A stretch of DNA of 64,000 bases from assembly GCF_019195435.1 (NCBI RefSeq), contig NZ_CP078069.1, positions 1,860,001 through 1,924,000 of the forward strand, written 5' to 3'. Below the pieces are notes generated by a model, which searched no databases, had not been told where the DNA came from, and was given only the letters and a program-made list of their open reading frames with translations. Both the position numbers and the translations under genes were made by a program. Of the stretch, positions 44,710-54,305 are shown in pieces. The DNA is from Comamonas sp. NLF-1-9 (GTDB lineage Bacteria > Pseudomonadota > Gammaproteobacteria > Burkholderiales > Burkholderiaceae_C). The first letter of the stretch is position 1; the number at the start of each line of letters is the position of its first letter.

Positions 44710-46319
44710 GACGGCGCCAGCGCGCCCAGGCGCATCAGCTCGCGCGTGGAAGCATCCACGCCCGCCCAGTCGCCCGAACCCTCGCGCGCCACCAGCTCGC
44801 GCGCCAGGCACTTGCCCAGTTCCACGCCCCACTGGTCGAAGCTGTTGATGCCCCAGACCGCGCCCGAGACGAAGACCCGGTGCTCGTACAGCGCGATCAG
44901 CGCGCCCAGCGCGTTTGCGTCCAGCCGCTCGAGCAGCAGGAAGGTGCTGGGCCGGTTGCCGGGGCAGCGCCGGTGCGCGTCGCCCGATGCATGGCCGAGC
45001 ATCAGCGCCTGCGCCTGCGCCACCGCGTTGACCAGCAAGTCGTGGTGGTGTTCGACCAGGTCGCCCACGGGGGTGCGCGCCGCGATGAATTCCACCGGCA
45101 CCACGTCCTGCCCCTGGTGCAGCATCTGGAAGAAGGCGTGCTGGCCATTGGTACCGGGCTCGCCCCAGAGCACCGGCGCCGTGGCCACGGCGAGCGCTCG
45201 GCCATCGCGCGTCACGCCCTTGCCGTTGCTCTCCATCTCCAGCTGTTGCAGATAGGCCGGCAGGCGCCGCAGGCCGTGGCTGTAGGGCGCGATGCAGCGG
45301 CTGCCCAGGCCGCAGAAATCGCGGTACCAGACGTCGAGCAGGCCCAGGCGCAGCGGCAGATTGGTTTCAGGCGGGGCGGCAAGAAAATGCGCATCCATGG
45401 CGTGCGCGCCCGCCAGCAGCGCGCGAAACGCTGCGCTGCCCACCGCGATCGCGATCGGCAGGCCTATGGCCGACCACAGCGAATAACGCCCGCCGACCCA
45501 GTCCTCAAAACCCAGCACGCGCGTGATGCCAAAGCGCGCCGCCGCCTCGGGCTGCGCCGTCAGCGCCACGAAATGCCGGGCGATGCTCTGCGCCTGCGCC
45601 GCATCCTCACTGCCGCCCTGGGCCAGAAACCAGGCGCGCGCCGTGTGTGCGTTCATCATGGTCTCCGCCGTGGTGAAGGATTTGGAGGCGATCAGGAACA
45701 GCGTGTTTGCCGCCCGCACGCGGCCCAGCACCGCGCTCAGCTCCCCGCCATCGACATTGGCGACGAAATGGATGCGCGGCCCGCCGGCGGCGAGATGCTG
45801 CAGCGCTTGCACCGCCAGCTCGGGCCCAAGATAGGAGCCGCCGATGCCGATATGCACCACGTCGGTGATCGCCGCATCGGCGCGCACCTCGTCGGCCAGG
45901 CGCAGCATGGCCTGCAGCGTGCGCGCCGTCTCGTCCAGTGCGCTGCGCAGCGGCGCACCCCAGTCCCGCGCGATGGGCAGCTCCCCAAGCAGCCCGGCAT
46001 CGGGCGGCGTGCGCAGCAGCCAGTGCATGGCGGCGCGCTGCTCGGTGGTATTGACCTGCTCGCCGGCAAACATCGCGTCGCGCCAGGCAAGCACGCCGCA
46101 GTCATCGGCCAGGCGGCGCAGCAGCCCTTCCGTGCCCGGCAGCAGCCAGTTCTTGGACAGATCGGCCCAGATGTGCGGCGCATGCTGGCTCAGCAGGGCA
46201 AGGCGCCGGCCATCGCGGGCGAACTCGGCACGCAGGTCGATGTGGCGCGCGTCTTGCTGCCAGTGGGCCTGCAGTTGCGCCCAGGCGGGCGTCTGGTGGC
46301 ACAGGAGTGAATCGGTCAT
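44694..46319 (-). CDS. pgi: Glucose-6-phosphate isomerase
   Basis: 541 residues. Interconverts G6P and F6P. The family signature HIGIGGSYLGPELAVQAL, SKSFTTAETM, the PGI signature LWGEPGTNGQHAFFQMLHQG and the C-terminal VWGINSFDQWGVELGKCLA are intact. ATG 46319. It follows tal on the same strand, separated by a G/C-palindrome repeat (46323-46430), so the two may be expressed together in the hexose/pentose phosphate system. Confidence 0.97.
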   Translation of the reverse strand: MTDSLLCHQTPAWAQLQAHWQQDARHIDLRAEFARDGRRLALLSQHAPHIWADLSKNWLLPGTEGLLRRLADDCGVLAWRDAMFAGEQVNTTEQRAAMHWLLRTPPDAGLLGELPIARDWGAPLRSALDETARTLQAMLRLADEVRADAAITDVVHIGIGGSYLGPELAVQALQHLAAGGPRIHFVANVDGGELSAVLGRVRAANTLFLIASKSFTTAETMMNAHTARAWFLAQGGSEDAAQAQSIARHFVALTAQPEAAARFGITRVLGFEDWVGGRYSLWSAIGLPIAIAVGSAAFRALLAGAHAMDAHFLAAPPETNLPLRLGLLDVWYRDFCGLGSRCIAPYSHGLRRLPAYLQQLEMESNGKGVTRDGRALAVATAPVLWGEPGTNGQHAFFQMLHQGQDVVPVEFIAARTPVGDLVEHHHDLLVNAVAQAQALMLGHASGDAHRRCPGNRPSTFLLLERLDANALGALIALYEHRVFVSGAVWGINSFDQWGVELGKCLARELVAREGSGDWAGVDASTRELMRLGALAPSQLGV

Positions 46320-46322
46320 CGG

Positions 46323-46430
46323 CAGCAGCCCCCATCCCTGCCTTCCCCAAGAAGGGGAAGGGGCGATACCGGCGCCGCCCTGCTTGCCTCCCTCCCCCTC
46401 TGCGGGAGGGCCGGGGTGGGGGCCTGCCGC
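46323..46430. repeat. G/C-run palindromic repeat between pgi and tal
   Basis: CCCCCATCCCTGCCTTCCCC-type arm, AAGAAGGGGAAGGGGC, then CCCTCCCCCTCTGCGGGAGGG and CCGGGGTGGGGGCC. These are the same two palindromes as 24911-25161 but in the reverse order. Confidence 0.75.
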
Positions 46431-46460
46431 GCCCGATACCGCAACACGCCAGGCACCGTC

Positions 46461-47405
46461 TCAAGCCTGCATCAAGGCTTCGAGCTTGACCGCGTCCGCC
46501 GCAAAGGCGCGTATGCCCTCGGCCAGCTTCTCGGTCGCCATCGCGTCCTCGTTGAGCGCGTAGCGAAAGCGCGCTTCATCGAGCTGCACGTGTTCGATCT
46601 GCAAGGCCCGCGCCGCCTCGGCGTCGAGCGCCCGGGGCAGCGCCGCCTCGCTCGCGGCCAGTTCGGCCATCAGCGCGGGCGCGATGGTGAGCAGGTCGCA
46701 GCCGGCCAGCGCACGGATCTGGCCGACGTTGCGAAAGCTCGCGCCCATGATTTCGGTGGCAATGCCAAAGTGCTTGTAGTAGTCAAAGATGCGGCGCACC
46801 GACTGCACGCCCGGGTCCGCGCTGGCAGCCATCGCCGCTTCGTCCCAGCTGCTGCCCGCCCTGGCCTTGTACCAGTCGTAGATGCGCCCGACGAAGGGCG
46901 AGATCAGTTGCACCCGGGCCTGCGCGCAGGCGACGGCCTGGGCGAAGGAAAACAGCAGCGTCATGTTGGTGGCAACGCCCCGGCCCTGCAGCCGGCGCGC
47001 CGCCTCTATGCCTTCCCAGGTGCTGGCTACCTTGATCAACACGCGCTCGATGTGTACGCCCTCGGCCTGGTAGAGCTCGATGAGCCGCTCGGCGCGTGTG
47101 ACCATCGCTTCGGTGTCGAAGGACAGGCGGGCGTCGACCTCGGTGGACACGCGCCCCGGGATGTGCGCCAGGGTCTCGCAGCCAAAGCGCACGATGAGCC
47201 TGTCCATGCGCTCGGCCAGGTCGCGCCCGCTCCAGCGCGCGGCGTTGTCGCGCAGCAAATGGGCGTAGTCGCTCTTTTGCACCGCCTTGAGGATCAGCGA
47301 GGGGTTGGTGGTCGCATCCTGCGGCGCGAAACGCGCGAGTTCGTGAAAGTCGCCGGTGTCGGCCACGACCGTGGTGACTTGCTTCAAGGCTTCGAGTTGG
47401 TTCAC
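46461..47405 (-). CDS. tal: Transaldolase
   Basis: 314-residue TalB-type transaldolase of the non-oxidative pentose phosphate pathway. The N-terminal signature [14 protein letters not shown], Schiff-base lysine K125 ([12 protein letters not shown]), [17 protein letters not shown], and [12 protein letters not shown] are present, and ASFRNVGQI and C-terminal GCDLLTIAP complete it. ATG 47405. A repeat copy lies just upstream. Confidence 0.97.
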   Translation of the reverse strand: MNQLEALKQVTTVVADTGDFHELARFAPQDATTNPSLILKAVQKSDYAHLLRDNAARWSGRDLAERMDRLIVRFGCETLAHIPGRVSTEVDARLSFDTEAMVTRAERLIELYQAEGVHIERVLIKVASTWEGIEAARRLQGRGVATNMTLLFSFAQAVACAQARVQLISPFVGRIYDWYKARAGSSWDEAAMAASADPGVQSVRRIFDYYKHFGIATEIMGASFRNVGQIRALAGCDLLTIAPALMAELAASEAALPRALDAEAARALQIEHVQLDEARFRYALNEDAMATEKLAEGIRAFAADAVKLEALMQA

Positions 47406-47422
47406 CGGGCGTCCTTTACTTC

Positions 47423-47475
47423 AATAAACATAGCTGCTGGCGCTTTTTGCATCAGCGCGCAAGGCCGATTTTGCA
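47423..47475 (-). repeat. Interspersed repeat upstream of tal
   Basis: Plus strand reads ACATAGCTGCTGGCGC...CAAGGCCGATTTTGCACC, the canonical block order. It fills the 77-bp space between tal and the M20 hydrolase gene and could influence the tal leader. Confidence 0.75.
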
Positions 47476-47482
47476 CCAATGT

Positions 47483-48691
47483 TCAGTCGCCCGGCGGCAA
47501 GGGCATGGCCTGTTCGACCAGGCCCGCGTGCAGCGCCGCACCCAGTGGCAGCACCTCGTCGTTGAAGTCGTAGCGGCTGCTGTGCAGCGGCGCGCCGCCC
47601 TGGCCCAGGCGCAGGTAGGCTCCAGGCTTGTGCTGCAGCATGAAGGAAAAGTCTTCCGCGCCCATGCTGGGCTCGAGCTTGCGCTGCACCTTGGCCTCGC
47701 CCACCAGCCGGGCGGCGACGTCGCCCGCGAAGCGCGCCTCGGCGGCTGTGTTGATCGTCGCCGGGTAGATGCGCTCGTAATGCACGCTGGCGCTGGCGCC
47801 AAAGCCCAGCGCCACCGCCGCGCAGACCTCGTGGATGCGCCGCTCCATCAGGTCCTGCACCTCGGGGCTGAAGGTGCGCACCGTGCCCACCAGCGTGGCT
47901 TCGCCCGGCATCACGCTGAAGGCGGCCAGGTCACCGGCCTGCGCCGCGCAGATGCTCAGCACCGCACTGTCGATCGCGCGCACGTTGCGCGCAACGATGC
48001 CCTGCAAGGCGGTGACGATGTGCGCGGCCACGAGCACCACGTCCACCGTCTGGTAGGGGTGCGCGCCGTGCCCGCCCTTGCCGCTCACCTGGATGGTGAT
48101 GCGGTCGGCCGCGGCCATCATCGCGCCCTCGTTCAGCCCCACGGTGCCCGGCGCCATCATCGGCCAGTTGTGCAGCGCATAGACCGACTGCACCGGGAAG
48201 CGCTCGAACAGGCCGTCCTCGATCATCACGCGGGCGCCGCCAAAGCCCTCCTCGCCCGGCTGGAATATCAGCACCGCCGTGCCGTCGAAATTGCGGCTCG
48301 CCGCAAGATAGCGCGCCGCGCCCAGCAGCATGGTGACGTGCCCGTCGTGCCCGCAACCGTGCATCAGGCCGCTCTTGTCCGACTTCCAGGCGAAGTCGTT
48401 GTGCTCGGTCATGGGCAGCGCGTCCATGTCGGCGCGCAGTCCGACCATCGCGCCGCTGCCCCGGCCGCGCCCGTGGATCACGGCGACCACGCCGGTGCCG
48501 CCCACGCCCTCGTGCAGCTCATCGACCTGACAGGCGCGCAGCACCTCGCGAACGCGCGCGCTGGTGCGGTGCTCTTCAAAACCCAGCTCCGGATGGGCGT
48601 GCAACTCGCGCCGCAGCGAGGTCAGCTCGGGATGAAAGCGCGCGATGGCCGCAAAAGCCCGCCCGCCCGCCTGGTAACGCAGGGTCTGCAT
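47483..48691 (-). CDS. M20 family amidohydrolase (hippurate hydrolase/IAA-amino acid hydrolase type)
   Basis: 402 residues. Zinc ligands lie in the expected places: HGCGHDGH (Cys and His pair), EEGFGGA (Glu catalytic/binding), the H in YALHNWP and C-terminal SMGAEDFSFMLQ. The lid domain has VSGKGGHGAHPYQTVD. Members cleave N-acyl amino acids or peptides; substrate uncertain. ATG 48691. Single gene, no transporter next to it. Confidence 0.93.
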   Translation of the reverse strand: MQTLRYQAGGRAFAAIARFHPELTSLRRELHAHPELGFEEHRTSARVREVLRACQVDELHEGVGGTGVVAVIHGRGRGSGAMVGLRADMDALPMTEHNDFAWKSDKSGLMHGCGHDGHVTMLLGAARYLAASRNFDGTAVLIFQPGEEGFGGARVMIEDGLFERFPVQSVYALHNWPMMAPGTVGLNEGAMMAAADRITIQVSGKGGHGAHPYQTVDVVLVAAHIVTALQGIVARNVRAIDSAVLSICAAQAGDLAAFSVMPGEATLVGTVRTFSPEVQDLMERRIHEVCAAVALGFGASASVHYERIYPATINTAAEARFAGDVAARLVGEAKVQRKLEPSMGAEDFSFMLQHKPGAYLRLGQGGAPLHSSRYDFNDEVLPLGAALHAGLVEQAMPLPPGD

Positions 48692-48902
48692 GGGTGTTCC
48701 TTTTCACGATGGGCTGCCGCCAGCCACCGCATGAGTATCTCGCGGCAGGCGGCTCATGAAGCATCTCGGATGGTTTCAAATCGGACTGTCTCGCGAATTC
48801 CACAAGACCAACGTGTTCCGACCGGAAAACACTTGCACGACTTCCATAGGTCATGCACGATCAAGGCTAGGGGAACATGTTTGATCTATAAAGGAGCGAA
48901 TC

Positions 48903-49340
48903 ATGCAAAGCATGACACTAGAGCAGCTGCGCGCCACGGCCAGCGCCGGCGGCGTTGTCGGCGTCACCTTGAAAGGGCAGGGCAGCAGTTTCTTCATGGA
49001 GATTGCCACCCGCAGCGGGCAAGACGCATTTTTGGTGAAGGCCCGCGGCACCGAGCCGCGCCGCTTCGGCAGTCCGAATTCCGCGCTGATCGTGTTGCGC
49101 CATCTTGGCATTGCCGTTGTGAAGCTCGACGCGACCCACTGGAACCCCGACCAAAAAGAAGTCACGCAGAACCGGGACAGCCGCGCTCAAGCGATGCGTC
49201 AAGCGCACCAAGCCGCCGCCTATAACCAGTGGCTGACCGGCGAAATTCAGGAGGCCATCGACGACCCCCGCCCGAGCGTGCCGCACGATGAAGTCATGGC
49301 CCGAATGGATGCCCGCATTCAGCGGCACAAGACGGCCTGA
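48903..49340 (+). CDS. Two-domain antitoxin: ParC-like N-terminus plus ParD-type C-terminal segment
   Basis: 145 residues. The N-terminal ~85 (MTLEQLRATASAGGVVGVTL, KARGTEPRRFGSPNSALIVL, LDATHWNPDQKE) resembles small plasmid 'ParC-family partition-associated' proteins. The C-terminal ~50 (QAAAYNQWLTGEIQEAIDD, PHDEVMARMDARI) is like stability-determinant antitoxins that wrap a ParE toxin. RBS AAAGGAG lies 6 nt before ATG 48903. The ParE-family toxin gene follows after 34 bp. Identity as the cognate antitoxin is inferred from position and the C-terminal motif. Confidence 0.72.
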   Translation: MQSMTLEQLRATASAGGVVGVTLKGQGSSFFMEIATRSGQDAFLVKARGTEPRRFGSPNSALIVLRHLGIAVVKLDATHWNPDQKEVTQNRDSRAQAMRQAHQAAAYNQWLTGEIQEAIDDPRPSVPHDEVMARMDARIQRHKTA

Positions 49341-49351
49341 GTGAAGCGAGC

Positions 49352-49378
49352 ATGAGCCAGCAGGCCATTGACCCATGA
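49352..49378 (+). CDS. Possible 8-codon leader ORF coupling the toxin
   Basis: ATG at 49352 encodes MSQQAIDP, and its stop TGA overlaps the ATG of the toxin at 49375 (ATGA). It is too short to be judged by composition. It is listed because the toxin has no visible Shine-Dalgarno of its own, so terminating ribosomes could feed its start. Confidence 0.3.
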   Translation: MSQQAIDP

Positions 49379-49698
49379 CAAAGTGGCCGATGGCAAAGCC
49401 CAAGACCCCTTACAGCATCGTCTGGCGACCGATCGCCGAGGCCGACTTGGACCACATCGTTGACTACATCGCCCAGGACAACCCGATCAAGGCCGAAGAA
49501 TTCGGCCAGGAGCTGCGCGACAAGGTGCTCCCGCTTGCGCAGCACCCAAGACTTGGCCGCACCGGCAGGCCCGGCCTGCCGGACTTCCTGCGCGAGTTGG
49601 TCGCACATCGGAACTACATCATTTTTTATCGCGTGCTGGACGAGACGCGCACCGTCGAGATTTTGAGAGTGAAGCACGCGGCCCAACAGGTGCCGTGA
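49375..49698 (+). CDS. RelE/ParE family toxin
   Basis: 107 residues from ATG 49375 (ATG 49390 is an alternative, giving 102). Typical ParE/RelE fold pattern: IVWRPIAEADLDHIVDYIAQDNPIKAEEFGQELRDKV, then AQHPRLGRTGRPGLPDFLRELVAHRNYIIFYRVLDETRTVEILRVKHAAQQ. Members either poison gyrase (ParE) or cleave mRNA on ribosomes (RelE); this sequence does not decide which. Encoded after its presumed antitoxin in the accessory island. Confidence 0.88.
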   Translation: MTKWPMAKPKTPYSIVWRPIAEADLDHIVDYIAQDNPIKAEEFGQELRDKVLPLAQHPRLGRTGRPGLPDFLRELVAHRNYIIFYRVLDETRTVEILRVKHAAQQVP

Positions 49699-49815
49699 GG
49701 TTGAGGTCAGGAGCGATGACCCAAGCTCTTGATGCCCAGCGGTCGGCCCATCAAACCGTCACCAGAATGCCCGGTGCAAGAAGTCGGGATAGAGCAAGCG
49801 CGCCTTTCCCGGCCC

Positions 49816-50064
49816 TCATTCCGCATGCTGCAAGTCTGCTTCCAGCACCATCCGCACATAGCGGGAATACGGGATACCTTTGGCTTTGGCCTTGGCGCGT
49901 ACCGCGTCCAGCAGGACGGCGGGCAGGCGCATGTTCAGGGCGGCTTCCTTCTTCACCACCTCGAACCGCATCGGCTTGAACTGCTTGAGGTCAAGGTCGG
50001 AAAGGTCTTGCTCCAAGAATGCCTCGGCTTCGTCGTCGGTCTTGAACTCAGGTACTCGTTTCAT
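49816..50064 (-). CDS. CopG-type antitoxin paired with BrnT
   Basis: 82 residues. An acidic N-terminal stretch (KTDDEAEAFLEQDLSDLDLKQ) is followed by a C-terminal ribbon-helix-helix (AALNMRLPAVLLDAVRAKAKAKGIPYSRYVRMVLEADL) that should bind DNA as a dimer. ATG 50064 lies 17 bp inside the upstream brnT-like gene, so the two are coupled. It resembles CopG_antitoxin (PF12441-type) proteins rather than DUF4415 BrnA, so this second locus has a different antitoxin class. Confidence 0.85.
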   Translation of the reverse strand: MKRVPEFKTDDEAEAFLEQDLSDLDLKQFKPMRFEVVKKEAALNMRLPAVLLDAVRAKAKAKGIPYSRYVRMVLEADLQHAE

Positions 50065-50329
50065 GGTTGCTCGCCTCCTTGGCGTGCATGTAGCGGGCGC
50101 TGATTGGGCGAATGAGACCGCCCCGGAAAGCAAACGCCACGAACATTGCCCGGCCATCCACCCGGCCCGCCGCAATGTGGCGGCTCTCGGTCGGTTTGGT
50201 GTGCTTCAGGTCAGGCGCAACGCGCGCTTGACCTTCAAGAAATAGCCGTTCGATTTCTTCACGGGAAACCCCATGCTTCCCGCACTTCGGCCAGTTACCG
50301 CTGTCCCAAGCAAACCCGCCGATTTTCAT
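50048..50329 (-). CDS. Second BrnT-family toxin
   Basis: 93 residues. KIGGFAWDSGNWPKCGKHGVSREEIERLFLEG is the BrnT N-terminal pattern; later HTKPTESRHIAAGRVDGRAMFVAFAFRGG and IRPISARYMHAKE match the catalytic half. ATG 50329 is fixed by the family start, and the predicted -10 box ends only 5 nt upstream, so the mRNA is probably leaderless. Distinct from the 20936-21202 BrnT. Confidence 0.85.
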   Translation of the reverse strand: MKIGGFAWDSGNWPKCGKHGVSREEIERLFLEGQARVAPDLKHTKPTESRHIAAGRVDGRAMFVAFAFRGGLIRPISARYMHAKEASNHETST

Positions 50330-50364
50330 GGTTTATTGTAGATGAATGTCTACACAATTGCAAG
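50330..50364 (-). promoter_or_regulatory. Promoter and operator of the second brnT module
   Basis: Minus strand: -35 TTGCAA, 17-nt spacer, -10 TACAAT, then AAACC and the ATG. The inverted repeat TGTAGA-N6-TCTACA (50337-50354) covers the 3' half of the spacer and the -10 box, as expected for autorepression by a ribbon-helix-helix antitoxin. Confidence 0.7.
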
Positions 50365-50436
50365 GTGTTCAAGGCCGTTTCCTCAATTGTCATCGTTCCT
50401 GTCCCGCAAGGCCGCCAGGCCGTTCAACCTTCTGTA

Positions 50437-50472
50437 TCCGCTCTACCTGCTTGGCCAAGCAGGTAGAGCGGA
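50437..50472. repeat. 36-bp perfect palindrome without loop
   Basis: TCCGCTCTACCTGCTTGG is directly followed by its exact reverse complement. No T tract on either side, so it does not look like a terminator. It ends the frame of the truncated parE remnant. Confidence 0.9.
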
Positions 50473-50571
50473 AGTTTCCTCGCCGTCAGGCGCGCGGTAT
50501 CTGTCCATGGGGTGCATGTAGCCGCAGGCTACGGCCTTCGCCAGCGGAGACAGCCGGTACGGCTTGGCCAT
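50443..50571 (-). pseudogene. parE toxin remnant (first 13 codons)
   Basis: From ATG 50571, in the +1 position relative to parD, the frame reads MAKPYRLSPLAKA, the normal N-terminus of a ParE. It then continues into unrelated sequence (VACGYMHPMD...) that ends within the 36-bp palindrome. The remaining ~80 toxin residues are missing. A small palindrome (GTAGCCGCAGGCTAC, 50518-50532) sits exactly at the breakpoint. Confidence 0.65.
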
Positions 50572-50803
50572 TGCGCGCATGCATGCGGCGCAGAAATGCG
50601 TCGCTATCAAACAAGCGCGGCGCGCCAGACTCAAGACCGGCGTCCAAGGCATCTTGCAGTGCCTTCACCTTGGATTCGTGTTCTTCCAGCAAGCGCAAAC
50701 CTGCCCTGATGACATCGCTGGCAGAGCCATGGCACCCATCTTGCACTTGAGCTTCGATGAAGCCGGTGAAATGCTGCCCGAGGAATACGGACGGGTTTCG
50801 CAT
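50486..50803 (-). CDS. Orphan ParD-family antitoxin
   Basis: 105 residues from ATG 50803 (RBS AGGAGG at 6 nt). Residues 1-80 are a complete ParD: SVFLGQHFTGFIEAQVQDG, SASDVIRAGLRLLEEHESKVKALQDALDAGLESG, and a toxin-binding tail DAFLRRMHARNG. The last ~25 residues come from reading through the parE start and the junction in another frame, so they are not native. Without a working toxin next to it, it may be a relic or could act against ParE toxins elsewhere. Confidence 0.8.
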   Translation of the reverse strand: MRNPSVFLGQHFTGFIEAQVQDGCHGSASDVIRAGLRLLEEHESKVKALQDALDAGLESGAPRLFDSDAFLRRMHARNGQAVPAVSAGEGRSLRLHAPHGQIPRA

Positions 50804-50986
50804 GGGTGCCCTCCTGGAACAGCACTCAATACATACCCATGATTGGTATCGAGCCATGGCTGATCGCTTCGGAAAACGCCTTGTCTGCCTTGGCCTGCGC
50901 TACGCCCGCAGTCCCGCCATGGCTAACGCAGACAGCGACTTTCACCTGACTATTGCGCCGAAGAATGCGGGACGCAGCCACGCAAA

Positions 50987-51008
50987 AAAGCCGCCCGAAG
51001 GCGGCTTT
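50987..51008 (-). terminator. Terminator after the porin gene
   Basis: AAAGCCGCC (50987-50995) pairs with GGCGGCTTT (51000-51008), 4-nt loop CGAA. On the minus strand it is followed by TTTTTTGCG. It lies 36 bp past the porin stop. Confidence 0.85.
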
Positions 51009-51043
51009 GGCTGAATCAGACACTGCCCGAGGCAGTGGCGTCA

Positions 51044-51955
51044 TCAGAAGTTGTGGCGAACGCCGATACCGTAGTTGTTTTCGCCGTCCAGACGGAGGTA
51101 GTCGGCGTACACGAAGGTGCGCTTGGACAGGCTGTACTTGCCTTCGATCAAGGCGTTGGTGTACTTCTTGACCGGGTTCTTGGTGTCGCGGGTCAGGTCG
51201 AGGGTGACCGAGCCCGGGCCGAAGTTGGCGGTACCACCGATCGAGAAGCCACGGCGCACGGTTTGCAAGTCGTTGTACGACGCGGCCACCACGAAGGTGC
51301 CGAACTTGTACTGGCCACCCAGCGACCAGCCGGTCTTCATGGTCTGGGTCTTGTTGGCGGTCAGCGCAACACCCAGCGGGCCGTTGGCGTACTTCAGGTT
51401 CAGGTCCCACTTGGCGTTGCCGCCGTTATCATCCTTGAAAATATAGCCAAGGCTACCCGAAAAACCACCGAAATTGGGCGAGGTGTAGGTGAACTGGCTG
51501 TTGTTACGAGGAGTCCCATCGCCGCCAAAGCCGAAGGTGTTGGCAACGACCGAGTAGTTGGCCATGCCGGTCAGTTCCCAGGTGGCTGCGCCGAAGAAGG
51601 ACGGATCCAGGGTACGACCCATCAGGAACTGGCCCCAGCTGCCGGCCAAGTACATATTGGCATTACGCTGCCAGAAAGCAGCATCGTTGGCACCCGTTTT
51701 CAGGTTCAGACCCGCTTCAAAATTGAAACCGGCCTTCAGGCCGCCGCCGAGGTCTTCCACGCCACGCACGCCCAGACGGCTGTTGCCGTTGTTGACGGTG
51801 TCATTGGCCTTCATGCCAGTCGTGTTGACACCGGTGGCGTAATTGTGACTACGACCGATACCGGCATCGGCCACGCCGTACAAAGTCACCGAAGACTGCG
51901 CCATCGCAAAGCCCGAAGCGCCCAAGACTGCCAAGGCAATCAGAGATTTTTTCAT
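51044..51955 (-). CDS. Outer-membrane porin (Comamonas/Acidovorax Omp32 type)
   Basis: 303 residues from ATG 51955. The signal peptide MKKSLIALAVLGASGFAMA is followed by the betaproteobacterial porin start QSSVTLYGVADAGIG. Then come alternating amphipathic strands, the PRLGVRGVEDLGGGLKAGF-type loop (here NSRLGVRG), and a C-terminal strand ending in phenylalanine (GIGVRHNF), the BAM recognition signal. Slightly shorter than Omp32-type porins (~330). It makes a 16-strand trimeric channel for anions or small solutes. Lower-GC codon use and long leader suggest high expression. Confidence 0.95.
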   Translation of the reverse strand: MKKSLIALAVLGASGFAMAQSSVTLYGVADAGIGRSHNYATGVNTTGMKANDTVNNGNSRLGVRGVEDLGGGLKAGFNFEAGLNLKTGANDAAFWQRNANMYLAGSWGQFLMGRTLDPSFFGAATWELTGMANYSVVANTFGFGGDGTPRNNSQFTYTSPNFGGFSGSLGYIFKDDNGGNAKWDLNLKYANGPLGVALTANKTQTMKTGWSLGGQYKFGTFVVAASYNDLQTVRRGFSIGGTANFGPGSVTLDLTRDTKNPVKKYTNALIEGKYSLSKRTFVYADYLRLDGENNYGIGVRHNF

Positions 51956-52152
51956 TACCAATACTCCAAGGTTAAATAGAAGGCTCCGGCCTGAAAGACT
52001 TTGTCCATGCGAGCACTGCCTCGCCGGGCCAACCTCCTGGTGGGGAAGTTCTACGTATTGCAACAGAGACCGGGCGGATAAGCAAAGCAAATCGCCTCGA
52101 AAGCGGCCACTGCCCCGGGTTCTGTTGTTCAATGACAACAACCCGCCGCAGC

Positions 52153-52605
52153 TCAGGACTCGCGCAGTTCAAAGCCGGTGGTGATTTGCGCCGTGCCCGA
52201 GAGCATGGCCAGCGCCGAGCAGTACTTTTCGTGGCTGAGCTGCACCGCGCGCTGCACCGCCTCGCGCGGCAGCTGGCGCCCGGTGACGGTGAACTGCAGG
52301 TGGATGCGCGTGAACACCTTGGGGTCGGTGCTGGCGCGCTCGGCCTTCAGGTGCACGCTGCAGCCGCGCACGTCGTGGCGGCCGCGGCGCAGGATCAGCA
52401 CCACGTCGTAGGCGCTGCAGCCGCCGGTGCCCGCCAACACGGTCTCCAGCGGACGCGGGGCCAGGTTCAGGCCGCCGTGTTCGGGGCGCTCGGCGTCGGG
52501 CGCGCCGTCCATGTTGAGGATGTGGCCGCTGCCGGTCTCCGCGACGAAGCCCATGCCCGAGCGCGGGCCCGCAGCGCCCGTCCAGCTGACGGTGCATTCC
52601 ACCAT
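52153..52605 (-). CDS. OsmC family protein
   Basis: 150 residues, cytoplasmic. Conserved features: a central helix with GTGGCSAYDVVLILRRGRHDV (peroxidatic-type Cys63), and a second Cys in SHEKYCSALAMLSGTAQI. These two cysteines fit OsmC/Ohr-like thiol peroxidases, but this is the YhfA-type subgroup, whose substrate is uncertain. ATG 52605. It is divergent from ilvA. Confidence 0.9.
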   Translation of the reverse strand: MVECTVSWTGAAGPRSGMGFVAETGSGHILNMDGAPDAERPEHGGLNLAPRPLETVLAGTGGCSAYDVVLILRRGRHDVRGCSVHLKAERASTDPKVFTRIHLQFTVTGRQLPREAVQRAVQLSHEKYCSALAMLSGTAQITTGFELRES

Positions 52606-52724
52606 GGTGAGTTTCCTTTTTTAACGTGATCGGCGCGACGCCGCGCGAGGCCGCCATTGTCCCACCGCCCGCTGGGGCGCGAGGCCTATGATTGCCGGTT
52701 TTGCCGCCCCTGCACCGACCGCCC

Positions 52725-54290
<1,566 letters not shown>

Positions 54291-54305
54291 GCCTGGTTGG
54301 GTCCG

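Noticed and set aside
50437..50472. Rho-independent terminator for the parD transcript
   Set aside because: Perfect stem, but with no loop and no T tract on either strand.
50330..50803. Possible integron cassette array (TA modules plus palindromes)
   Set aside because: No attC-like core sites (GTTRRRY with paired R''/L'' boxes) and no integron integrase could be seen; the palindromes do not have attC layout.
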